A stretch of 10,749 bases of DNA. Origin: WHTB01 sp050699035. Lineage in GTDB: Bacteria; Actinomycetota; Actinomycetes; Propionibacteriales; Nocardioidaceae. A program made the position numbers and the translations under genes. The notes under the pieces are model-generated. The model was not told where the DNA came from. It made no database searches and saw only the letters and a list, made by a program, of their open reading frames with translations. The DNA is taken from contig JBOHDE010000129.1 in assembly GCA_050699035.1 (NCBI GenBank), positions 1 to 10,749 on the forward strand. The letters run 5' to 3'. Numbering within the stretch: position 1 is the first letter of the stretch; every line of letters begins with the position of its first letter. This document shows positions 1 to 5,838 of this stretch, in pieces.

Positions 1-57
1 GCCTCGATAATCGGCGTTGTCAACGTACGGACTCCTCAGTTCGCGCGATGCCAGGGT

Positions 58-84
58 TGTTACCTGCACCGGTCGTGCTTCGTC
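58..84 (+). promoter_or_regulatory. candidate ECF-type promoter upstream of the sigma factor gene
   Basis: TGTTACC (58-64) and CGTC (81-84) are separated by 16 nt and lie 35 nt before the GTG start of the sigma factor gene. From memory, promoters of the ECF41 group have a TGTCACA-like -35 and a CGTC -10 with about this spacing, so this could be an autoregulated promoter. The -35 differs from that remembered consensus at two positions and short motifs occur by chance, so this is a suggestion only. Confidence 0.25.
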
Positions 85-119
85 ATACCTACGACGAATG
101 AGGACGGCGGGAGGTAACA

Positions 120-989
120 GTGGAGGACGACGAGTGGCTTGCCGAGCGCTTCGAGGAGCAGCGGCCCGGGCTGCGGGCAGTGGCATTCAAGATGCTGGGC
201 TCGGCCAGCGAGGCAGAAGACGCGGTCCAGGAGGCGTGGCTGCGGCTTCAGCGATCAGATGTCACTACTGTTCACAACCTCGCCGGCTGGTTGACGACGG
301 TCGTTGGACGTGTCTGCCTCGATGTTCTGCGGTCGCGCAAAGCGCGTCGCGAGGATCCGCTCAAAGTTGACTCGGACGGCCAGCTCGAAAGTCAGGGGTC
401 TGACCCCGAGGGCGATGCGGTGCTCGCTGACCAGGTCGGCCTGGCACTCATGGTCGTACTCGACACGTTGACCCCCGACGAGCGACTGGCATTTGTCCTG
501 CACGATCTGTTCGGGGTGTCTCATCGAGAGATCGCCTCCATCCTCGACAAGACCCCGGCTGCATCGAAGATGCTCGCCAGCCGCGCTCGGCGCCGGGTTC
601 ACAGACCCGACAGCATCCCAGAGCACCGGCGCGCTGAACGTGGCGAAGTTGTCGCAGCCTTTCTCCTCGCGTCACGTGAAGGCGACTTCGAACGCCTGTT
701 GTCGCTGCTCCACCCCGAGGTTTCCCTCCGGGCCGATGCCACCGCCGCGAGCTGGGGCGCGCCCGATGGCGTTCGTGGCGCCGCCGCGGTGGCCGGACAG
801 CTCGGCGGTAGGGCACAGGCAGCCCGCCTTGCCTTGATCGATGGATCCCCAGGTGCGGCATGGGCACCGGCCGGACACCTTCGCTCGGCGTTCATCTTCA
901 CCATCGTCGACGACAAGATCACCGCTATCGATGTGGTGGCCGAACCGGCACAGCTGGACCGGCTTGACGTCGAGTTCATGACCGCATAA
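120..989 (+). CDS. ECF RNA polymerase sigma factor with C-terminal SnoaL-like domain (SigJ/ECF41-ECF56 type)
   Basis: A 289-aa alternative sigma factor that should direct RNA polymerase to a small promoter set. Region sigma-2 covers about residues 10-75 (DAVQEAWLRL at 34-43, GWLTTVVGRVCLDVLRSRK at 56-74). Region sigma-4 covers about 105-160 (LTPDERLAFVLHDLFGV, then the recognition helix ending LASRARRRV). From about 171 to the end lies a SnoaL/NTF2-like domain (FLLASREGDFERLLSLLHPEV near its start, IDVVAEPAQLDRLD near its end). In this class the fused domain replaces a separate anti-sigma factor. The DGGGR motif of classical ECF41 proteins is not visible, so a related SnoaL-bearing group such as ECF56 fits better. 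The GTG start at 120 follows GGGAGGT at 109-115. No carboxymuconolactone decarboxylase or oxidoreductase partner, typical for ECF41, is in view; the next gene is a broken HAD phosphatase. Confidence 0.9.
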   Translation: MEDDEWLAERFEEQRPGLRAVAFKMLGSASEAEDAVQEAWLRLQRSDVTTVHNLAGWLTTVVGRVCLDVLRSRKARREDPLKVDSDGQLESQGSDPEGDAVLADQVGLALMVVLDTLTPDERLAFVLHDLFGVSHREIASILDKTPAASKMLASRARRRVHRPDSIPEHRRAERGEVVAAFLLASREGDFERLLSLLHPEVSLRADATAASWGAPDGVRGAAAVAGQLGGRAQAARLALIDGSPGAAWAPAGHLRSAFIFTIVDDKITAIDVVAEPAQLDRLDVEFMTA

Positions 990-1063
990 ATCGGGACGAC
1001 TCACCATGGCCAGCGGCCGCGAGAAAGCGCCGGTCCTGCGCGGGTTCGACGACATGCAAGAAG

Positions 1064-1739
1064 ATGACACTTATGGGTGGCAGCGCGCTGGTGATCTTCG
1101 ACTGCGACGGGGCCCTTGTCGACACCGAGCGTCTGGTGCAGGCGGTTGACATGCAGATGATCTCCGAACTCGGCTGGCCCATCACGCGCGATGAGATCTT
1201 GGAACAGCACCTTGGCCGTTCCGAGGCTGCGGTCACGGAGAACATCGAGCGCCATCTGGAGCAGCCGGTGCCGCCCGATTTCGTCCTGAGGCGCCACGCC
1301 GCATACATGAGAGCGTTCAGCCGTCACCTTACCGAGGTTCCCGGTGTTCGAGCTGTTGCCGAAGCGCTGCTCGTCGCGGGTCACGACATGTGCGTCGCCT
1401 CGTCTGGAAGCCACGAGCGGATGGCATTAACGCTCGGTAGGACCGGGCTCCTTCCGCTCTTTGAAGGACGGATCTTCAGTGCGACCAAAGGTGGCCAAAG
1501 GCAAGCCGGAGCCTGATCTATTTCTGCACGCGGCACGACGAATGGGCCACGAACCTGACCGCTGTGTTGTTATCGAGGACAGCCCAACGGGAGTCTCGGC
1601 AGCACGTGCCGCTGGAATGCGAGTGATCGGATTCTGTGCGCTCACCCCATGCAGCGCTCTAGGCGACGCCGATGAACGAGTCAGCATCATGGCCGACATG
1701 GGCTCTGCCATCGCCCGGCAAGTCGCACATCAAGGCTGA
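1064..1739 (+). pseudogene. HAD-superfamily hydrolase (subfamily IA, beta-phosphoglucomutase-like), frameshifted
   Basis: Two adjoining reading frames together encode one HAD phosphatase. The first (1064-1516) carries motif I, FDCDGALVDTE, with nucleophile D13 and acid/base D15, then the helical cap region and motif II (VASSGSHERM). The second frame (used from about 1490 to 1739) carries the motif III lysine in KVAKGKPEPDLF and motif IV, VVIEDSPTGVSAARAAGM. The frames join at the AAAGGTGGCC stretch around 1487-1496. Dropping one G at 1490/1491 gives a continuous 224-aa protein, a normal length for this family. All four catalytic motifs survive, so the break is recent or is a sequencing error. 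If real, the product is truncated before motif III and should be inactive. Substrate cannot be told; relatives act on sugar phosphates or phosphoglycolate-like compounds. ATG 1073 is an alternative start; neither has a strong ribosome-binding site. The gene starts 74 nt after the sigma factor gene and may share its transcript. Confidence 0.85.
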
Positions 1740-1841
1740 CACCCACGACCGGCATCGTCACCTCCGCGTCGCCGGCCAACTCCGCCACATCGGCATCGGC
1801 CGAACCCACCGGAGCACCCGAAGGACCCACCCGAGAATGAC

Positions 1842-1877
1842 GAAAGGTCCGGACCCAGTTGCAGGTCCGGACCTTTC
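1842..1877 (-). terminator. 14-bp perfect hairpin downstream of tRNA-Ser
   Basis: GAAAGGTCCGGACC (1842-1855) is followed by an 8-nt loop and its exact complement GGTCCGGACCTTTC (1864-1877). The hairpin lies 20 nt beyond the encoded CCA of the minus-strand tRNA-Ser, so it is best read as the tRNA transcript terminator. It has no real U-tract, as is common in actinobacterial terminators. Each arm also contains the self-complementary 10-mer GGTCCGGACC, so two small alternative hairpins are possible. A role as a paired protein-binding site cannot be excluded. Confidence 0.65.
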
Positions 1878-1897
1878 CGATCTCCTGAGAGATCACA

Positions 1898-1987
1898 TGG
1901 CGGTGGCGGTGGGATTTGAACCCACGGTGGGCTTGCACCCACACACGCTTTCGAGGCGTGCTCCTTAGGCCGCTCGGACACGCCACC
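1898..1987 (-). tRNA. tRNA-Ser(CGA)
   Basis: Read on the minus strand this is a class II tRNA. The acceptor stem GGTGGCG (1987-1981) pairs perfectly with CGCCACC (1908-1902); then come a G discriminator and an encoded CCA (1900-1898). The anticodon stem is CACGC/GCGTG with loop CTCGAAA, giving anticodon CGA (minus-strand complement of 1951-1953), which reads serine codon UCG. A long variable arm built on GTGGG...CCCAC and the T-arm GTGGGTTCAAATCCCAC are both clear and typical of tRNA-Ser. It lies 31 nt downstream of tadA on the same strand and could share its transcript. tRNA 3' ends are common integration targets, and the segment beyond this one (1-1840) looks compositionally different from the rest of the window. 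Confidence 0.95.
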
Positions 1988-2018
1988 GCGGACGAGGGTA
2001 CCGGAGACCCCGGGCCGG

Positions 2019-2516
2019 TCAGAAATCGAAAGCCGGGCCTTCGGCCTGGTCCCGGCGGTCGGCGAAGAACGTGTCGAGCAGGGCGGTCGACTCCTCGGCG
2101 AGCACGCCGCCGAGGACCTCGGGACGGTGGTTGAGGCGGCGGTCACGTACGACGTCCCAGAGCGACCCGACGGCTCCGGCCTTCTCGTCGTACGCCCCGA
2201 AGACGACGCGGTCGACCCGGGCCAGGACGGCCGCGCCCGCGCACATCGTGCAGGGTTCGAGGGTCACCACCAGGGTGCAGCCCGACAGCCGCCACTCGCC
2301 CCGGGCGGCAGCGGCGCCGCGCAGCGCGAGCACCTCGGCGTGCGCGGTCGGGTCGGCATCGGCCTCACGCCGGTTGCGCCCGACCCCGATCGTCTCGCCG
2401 GACGGAGAGATCACCACCGCACCAATGGGTACGTCGCCGGCCGCCCTCGCCAGCGCCGCCTGCTCGAGCGCAGACCGCATCGCGCCGTGCCAGACATTGC
2501 GGGTCGGAGCGCTCAC
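2019..2516 (-). CDS. tadA: tRNA-specific adenosine deaminase
   Basis: A 165-aa zinc deaminase of the cytidine/deoxycytidylate deaminase fold. TadA converts A34 to inosine in the wobble position of tRNA-Arg(ACG), letting it read CGU, CGC and CGA. The metal site is complete: HAE at 59-61 (zinc ligand H59, proton shuttle E61) and PCTMC at 88-92 (zinc ligands C89 and C92). The downstream signature FGAYDEKAGAVGSLWDVV is typical of bacterial TadA rather than free-nucleoside deaminases. The GTG at 2516 is chosen because it overlaps the stop of the upstream gene in a GTGA, implying translational coupling; an internal ATG at 2480 is an alternative. The upstream partner is the actinobacterial deaminase-associated protein, and tRNA-Ser follows downstream. 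Confidence 0.92.
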   Translation of the reverse strand: MSAPTRNVWHGAMRSALEQAALARAAGDVPIGAVVISPSGETIGVGRNRREADADPTAHAEVLALRGAAAARGEWRLSGCTLVVTLEPCTMCAGAAVLARVDRVVFGAYDEKAGAVGSLWDVVRDRRLNHRPEVLGGVLAEESTALLDTFFADRRDQAEGPAFDF

Positions 2517-3001
2517 TCGGTGTCGGAGTCGACGGCCGACTCGTACTCCTTGGCGAACCCGACGTGGTTCGCGATGTCCTGCAGCATCTCGTCGGGGTAC
2601 AGCTCCTCCTCGTCGCACAGCACGGCAAGGTCCATCGCGGAGAACCCGACGTCGGCCAGGATGTCCATGTCGCCGGCTGGCTGGAGGCCGTCCTCGTCAT
2701 CGGGCATCGGCAGACCGAGCTCGTCGACCACAGCGCGGGCCAGCGGCCACTCGGTAGCGGCGGTGATGTCGGAGAGCAGCAGGCGTACGTCCGGCCCGTG
2801 CACGCGCGCCAGGACGAAGAAGTCCTCGGCGACCGACACCATGCCGAGCGCGCCGGAGTCACCCGGCGACTGGCGGAGTGCGTGCAGCAAGGTCTCGAGA
2901 TCGGAGGCGGCACGGGGCGGGAGCGCGTTGACCTGCCACGCGCCTTCTTCACGGAACGCGGCCACGGCGAAGTCGACCACCTCATCGGACGACTCGGTCA
3001 T
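2513..3001 (-). CDS. tRNA adenosine deaminase-associated protein
   Basis: A 162-aa soluble acidic protein matching the actinobacterial family named for its constant position just before tadA; its biochemical role is not established. Recognisable parts are the N-terminal segment VVDFAVAAFREEGAWQV, the central VSVAEDFFVLARVHG and LLLSDITAATEWPLA, and an acidic C-terminal part ending in DSDTE. There are no membrane segments and no catalytic motif I can name. ATG 3001 is preferred because GGAG (3010-3007) lies 5 nt ahead; the GTG at 3004 sits inside that ribosome-binding region. The last bases overlap the GTG start of tadA by 4 nt, so the two proteins are probably made in fixed ratio and may interact. 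The gene is divergent from upp across a 59-bp gap. Confidence 0.85.
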   Translation of the reverse strand: MTESSDEVVDFAVAAFREEGAWQVNALPPRAASDLETLLHALRQSPGDSGALGMVSVAEDFFVLARVHGPDVRLLLSDITAATEWPLARAVVDELGLPMPDDEDGLQPAGDMDILADVGFSAMDLAVLCDEEELYPDEMLQDIANHVGFAKEYESAVDSDTE

Positions 3002-3046
3002 CACCTCTCCATCCTGGCACTCCTCCGTTGCATCGTGGCAGATGTG

Positions 3047-3052
3047 TAGCGT
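3047..3052 (+). promoter_or_regulatory. candidate -10 box for upp, possibly leaderless mRNA
   Basis: TAGCGT fits the actinobacterial -10 pattern TANNNT and ends 8 nt before the upp ATG at 3061. Transcription would then start at or within a few bases of the start codon. No Shine-Dalgarno sequence is visible between 3053 and 3060, which agrees with leaderless translation. No well-placed -35 is seen; the TTGCAT at 3028-3033 is too close (13 nt). Confidence 0.3.
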
Positions 3053-3060
3053 GTGGCGCC

Positions 3061-3702
3061 ATGCGCATCCATGTGGCGGATCACCCGCTTATCGCCCACA
3101 AGCTCACCGTCTTGCGGGACCAGGAGACCAACTCACCGACGTTCCGCCGCCTCGCCGACGAGCTGGTCACGCTGCTGGCGTACGAGGCGACCCGCGAGGT
3201 CCGCGTCCAGCCCGTCTCGGTCACTACCCCGGTCGCGCCGACGGAGGGGGTCAAGCTCGCCCGCCCCAAACCGCTGGTGGTGCCGATCCTACGCGCCGGG
3301 CTCGGCATGCTCGACGGTCTGATGCGGCTGATGCCGACCGCGGAGGTCGGGTTTCTCGGCATGATCCGAGACGAGGAGACGCTGCGCGCCTCGACGTACG
3401 CCGAGCGACTCCCCGACGATCTCCAGGGCCGGCAGTGCTACCTGCTCGACCCGATGCTCGCGACCGGTGGCACGCTGGCCGCGGCCGCGAAGTTCCTGGT
3501 CGACCGTGGCGCCGACGACATCACCGCGATCTGCCTGCTGGCGGCACCGGAGGGGATCGAGCGGCTGGAGCGCGAGCTCGCCGACTTCGGGCGGCCGTTC
3601 ACGATCGTCACCGCCGCCCTCGACGAGCGGCTGAACGAGAAGGGCTACATCGTCCCTGGTCTCGGCGACGCGGGCGACCGGCTGTACGGCATCGTCGACT
3701 GA
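3061..3702 (+). CDS. upp: uracil phosphoribosyltransferase
   Basis: A 213-aa cytosolic enzyme of pyrimidine salvage that joins uracil to PRPP, giving UMP and pyrophosphate. The PRPP-binding loop is DPMLATGGT at residues 130-138. Other family landmarks are VVPILRAGLGMLDG in the N-terminal half and the C-terminal uracil-binding tail YIVPGLGDAGDRLYG. Length matches bacterial Upp (about 208-213 aa). The reading frame is open further upstream to 3028, but ATG 3061 gives MRIHVADHPLIAHKL, the usual N-terminus. It is monocistronic here: the neighbour to the left is divergent and the one to the right is convergent. Confidence 0.95.
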   Translation: MRIHVADHPLIAHKLTVLRDQETNSPTFRRLADELVTLLAYEATREVRVQPVSVTTPVAPTEGVKLARPKPLVVPILRAGLGMLDGLMRLMPTAEVGFLGMIRDEETLRASTYAERLPDDLQGRQCYLLDPMLATGGTLAAAAKFLVDRGADDITAICLLAAPEGIERLERELADFGRPFTIVTAALDERLNEKGYIVPGLGDAGDRLYGIVD

Positions 3703-3704
3703 TC

Positions 3705-3757
3705 CGCCCGAGTCGCGCCCGCGGCGTGCGGCCCCAGGAGTGACACGCGACTGGGCG
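3705..3757. terminator. candidate bidirectional terminator between upp and a small membrane protein gene
   Basis: CGCCCGAGTCGCG (3705-3717) pairs with CGCGACTGGGCG (3746-3757) over 12 bp with one bulged G (3710). The loop is 28 nt and can fold further. It fills the gap between the convergent upp (+) and small membrane protein (minus) stop codons, where a shared terminator is expected. There is no U-tract on either side and the loop is long, so support is moderate. Confidence 0.4.
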
Positions 3758-3762
3758 CCGGC

Positions 3763-3897
3763 TCAGAAGATGCGGACCGTGCCGGTGGCGATCAGGATGA
3801 GGATCAGCGCAACGAGCGCGCCGAGTGCCAGATAAGTCACTGCGCGTGACCGCTTCTCCTCGTCCGGCTCGGGGGCGTCGTACTGCGGCTTGTCCAT
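3763..3897 (-). CDS. small single-pass membrane protein of unknown function (44 aa)
   Basis: An ATG at 3897 opens a 44-codon frame ending in TGA at 3763-3765. The N-terminal 18 residues are charged and proline-rich (MDKPQYDAPEPDEEKRSR). One hydrophobic span follows at about residues 20-39 (VTYLALGALVALILILIATG), then a short tail TVRIF. The KRSR cluster before the span predicts a cytoplasmic N-terminus. GGAG at 3904-3901 lies 3 nt before the ATG, a rather short spacing. The abrupt change from a charged head to a clean transmembrane helix argues that this is a real gene. It lies 229 bp downstream of pntB on the same strand, just after two copies of an AT-rich palindrome. TACCCT (3947-3942) could be a -10 box. 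I recognise no family; it may be an accessory subunit or small regulator. Confidence 0.6.
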   Translation of the reverse strand: MDKPQYDAPEPDEEKRSRAVTYLALGALVALILILIATGTVRIF

Positions 3898-4018
3898 CGT
3901 CTCCAGGGCCTTTCGGTGCTGACTGGCCCCTCCCTATCTTCAGGGTAACCCGCAGTTACATGACTAAACGTGACCGCCGGGGATTGCTGTCACCGGGCAC
4001 GCTCGCCGGTTGTCAAGG

Positions 4019-4095
4019 ATTGCCCAATTGGGCAATTTTCGACCCAGTCCTGACCGTTTCGAGGTGGAATTTTGCCCAATTGGGCAATTTTCGAC
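4019..4095. repeat. two copies of an AT-rich palindrome, 52 bp apart (candidate operator pair)
   Basis: The 16-bp perfect palindrome TTGCCCAATTGGGCAA occurs at 4020-4035 and 4072-4087. Both copies continue with the same TTTTCGAC, giving a 24-nt direct repeat (4020-4043 and 4072-4095). Copy 1 is palindromic over 18 bp (4019-4036). The 52-bp spacing is close to five helical turns, so bound proteins would face the same side. As hairpins they have 6-bp stems with AATT loops. A T-run follows only in the + direction, where no gene ends nearby; in the pntB direction no U-tract follows. Paired regulator-binding sites therefore fit better than terminators. They lie between the pntB stop and the small membrane protein gene. 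I do not recognise the cognate regulator. Confidence 0.75.
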
Positions 4096-4126
4096 GCGCA
4101 GACGCGGGACGGCGCAGCGACAGCCG

Positions 4127-5515
4127 CTACAGCGCCTTGACCGCGCTGAGCAGCTTGGTGAGTGAGTCGCGGGCGTCGCCGAACAGCAAGGTGGTCTTCG
4201 GGTCGAAGAGCAGCTCGTTCTCGATGCCGGCGAAGCCGGGCCGCATCGACCGCTTCATGAACACGATCTGCCGGGACTCGTCGGCATTGAGGATCGGCAT
4301 GCCGTAGATCGGAGCACCGGGCGTCGTCTTCGCGGCCGGGTTGACCACGTCGTTCGCACCCACGACCAGCACGACGTCGGTCTGCTTGAAGTCACCGTTG
4401 ATCTGGTCCATCTCACGCAACTGCTCGTACGGCACCTGCGCCTCCGCGAGCAGCACGTTCATATGCCCGGGCATCCGGCCGGCCACCGGGTGGATCGCAT
4501 AGTCGACCTTGATGCCACGCTCACCGAGTTCGTCGACCAGGTCGCGCAACGTGTGCTGGGCCTGCGCGACGGCCAGACCGTACCCCGGGACGACGATCAC
4601 CCGGTGGGCGTAGCCGAGCAGGATCGCGACGTCCTCCGCGCCGGCCGACTTCACCGGCCGGTCGCTGATCTCCCCGCCACCGAGCGTCGAGCCGCCCTTC
4701 AGGGCACCGAACAGCGTGTTGAACAGGGATCGGCCCATCGCGTCGGCCATCAGCTTGGTCAGGAACGTGCCGGATGCGCCGACCAGGGTGCCCGCCACCA
4801 GCAGCAGCGTGTTGCCGAGGACGTACCCGCCGGCGGCCACGGTGAGTCCGGTGAACGCGTTCAGCAGGGAGATCACGATGGGTACGTCGGCGCCGCCGAC
4901 CGGCAGCACCAGCAGGATGCCGAGCGCGAGGCCGACCAGGCAGAGCAGCGTGCCGACGGCCAGCCCGGGCCCGGCGACCAGCACGACCGACAACACCACG
5001 CCGGCGAGCAACGAACCGCCGAAGAGCACCGGCAGACCGGGGAACGTCACCGGGCGGGTGGTCATCAGCTCTTGCAGCTTGGCAAACGTCACCATCGACC
5101 CGGAGAAGCTCACCGACCCGACCAGGATCGTGAACGCGGTCGCGACCAGGGCGACCAGCGCCGACCCACCGTCCTCGCCGTGCGCGATGATCTCGTTCAG
5201 CTCGAGCAGCGCGACCAGTGCAGCGGCACCGCCACCGACACCGTTGAACAGCGCCACCAGCTGGGGCATCTGGGTCATCTGCACGCGCTGCGCACCGATG
5301 ACGCCGATCACGGTGCCAACGGCGATGGCGGCGAGGATCCAGCCGAGGTTGCCCACGTCGTACGCGAAGAACGTGATCACGCACGCCAGCACGGCACCTG
5401 CGGCGCCGATCAGGTTGCCGCCGCGCGCGGTCTTGGGCGACGACAGGCCCTTCAGCGCGACGATGAAGCAGATCGCCGCGGCGAGGTAGCCCAGCTGCGC
5501 CCAGACCGGGATCAT
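4127..5515 (-). CDS. pntB: NAD(P)+ transhydrogenase (proton-translocating), subunit beta
   Basis: A 462-aa inner-membrane subunit carrying part of the proton channel (domain II) and the NADP(H)-binding domain III. The enzyme uses the proton gradient to move hydride from NADH to NADP+, supplying NADPH. Roughly the first 270 residues hold multiple hydrophobic spans, beginning MIPVWAQLGYLAAAICFIVA. Domain III follows, with the NADP-binding loop GYGLAVAQAQ from G311, then HPVAGRMPGHMNVLLAEA, VLVVGANDVVNPAA and KRSMRPGFAGIENELLF, all standard PntB landmarks. Length equals that of E. coli PntB as I know it. The frame is open far upstream, but ATG 5515 is chosen because it overlaps the pntA2 stop in an ATGA and gives the expected N-terminus. 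It is the last gene of the three-gene pnt operon. Confidence 0.95.
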   Translation of the reverse strand: MIPVWAQLGYLAAAICFIVALKGLSSPKTARGGNLIGAAGAVLACVITFFAYDVGNLGWILAAIAVGTVIGVIGAQRVQMTQMPQLVALFNGVGGGAAALVALLELNEIIAHGEDGGSALVALVATAFTILVGSVSFSGSMVTFAKLQELMTTRPVTFPGLPVLFGGSLLAGVVLSVVLVAGPGLAVGTLLCLVGLALGILLVLPVGGADVPIVISLLNAFTGLTVAAGGYVLGNTLLLVAGTLVGASGTFLTKLMADAMGRSLFNTLFGALKGGSTLGGGEISDRPVKSAGAEDVAILLGYAHRVIVVPGYGLAVAQAQHTLRDLVDELGERGIKVDYAIHPVAGRMPGHMNVLLAEAQVPYEQLREMDQINGDFKQTDVVLVVGANDVVNPAAKTTPGAPIYGMPILNADESRQIVFMKRSMRPGFAGIENELLFDPKTTLLFGDARDSLTKLLSAVKAL

Positions 5516-5838
5516 GCGGCACCTTCCTGGGCGTTCTCCTGCGGTGCCTTCTTGGGCGCCTTGCGACCGCCGAACATCTGCAGCATCCGGTCGGTGACGA
5601 CGAAGCCGCCGACCATGTTGATGGTCGCGAGTACGACAGCGGCCAGGCCGACGATGAGCCCGCCGGTGGACTCGGCGAACCCGGTCACGATCACCGCGCC
5701 GACGAGGATGACGCCGTGGATCGCGTTGGCGCCCGACATCAACGGGGTGTGCAGGGTCGACGAGACCTTGGAGATCACCTCGACGCCGGTGAAGACCGAC
5801 AGGATGAACACCGTCAGCAATGCGATCTCGGTGGTCAT
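5512..5838 (-). CDS. pntA2: NAD(P)+ transhydrogenase subunit alpha part 2 (membrane domain)
   Basis: A 108-aa membrane protein forming the alpha share of the proton channel (domain II). In E. coli this domain is fused to the NAD(H)-binding part in one PntA; the split form seen here resembles that of Rhodospirillum. Hydrophobic spans are IALLTVFILSVFTGVEVI, GVILVGAVIVTGFA and LIVGLAAVVLATINMVGGF. The sequence VEVISKVSSTLHTPLMSGAN between spans 1 and 2 is strongly conserved in the family, as is FVVTDRMLQMF after the last span. The C-terminal tail is basic and then Gln/Glu/Ala-rich. ATG 5838 overlaps the pntA1 stop (ATGA), and its own stop overlaps the pntB start in the same way, so the three subunits are translationally coupled. 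Confidence 0.94.
   Translation of the reverse strand: MTTEIALLTVFILSVFTGVEVISKVSSTLHTPLMSGANAIHGVILVGAVIVTGFAESTGGLIVGLAAVVLATINMVGGFVVTDRMLQMFGGRKAPKKAPQENAQEGAA

Noticed and set aside
1006..1149. A 47-codon frame starting at ATG 1006 between the sigma factor and HAD genes
   Set aside because: It overlaps the HAD start in a different frame, has no ribosome-binding site and turns into Arg-rich shadow sequence after about 25 codons.
1740..1840. Possible C-terminal remnant of a protein ending at the TGA 1838-1840 (Ala/Ser/Thr/Pro-rich)
   Set aside because: No recognisable domain and equally protein-like text on the other strand; not enough to call a gene fragment.
2127..3743. A 538-codon open frame on the + strand
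   Set aside because: It runs antisense through tadA and its partner and out of frame through upp. Its protein is Arg/Pro/Ser-rich without domains, an artefact of high GC.
4020..4095. Twin palindromes as a CRISPR-like array or insertion-sequence ends
   Set aside because: Only two copies, directly repeated, with a 28-nt gap that contains no gene; no cas genes or transposase nearby.
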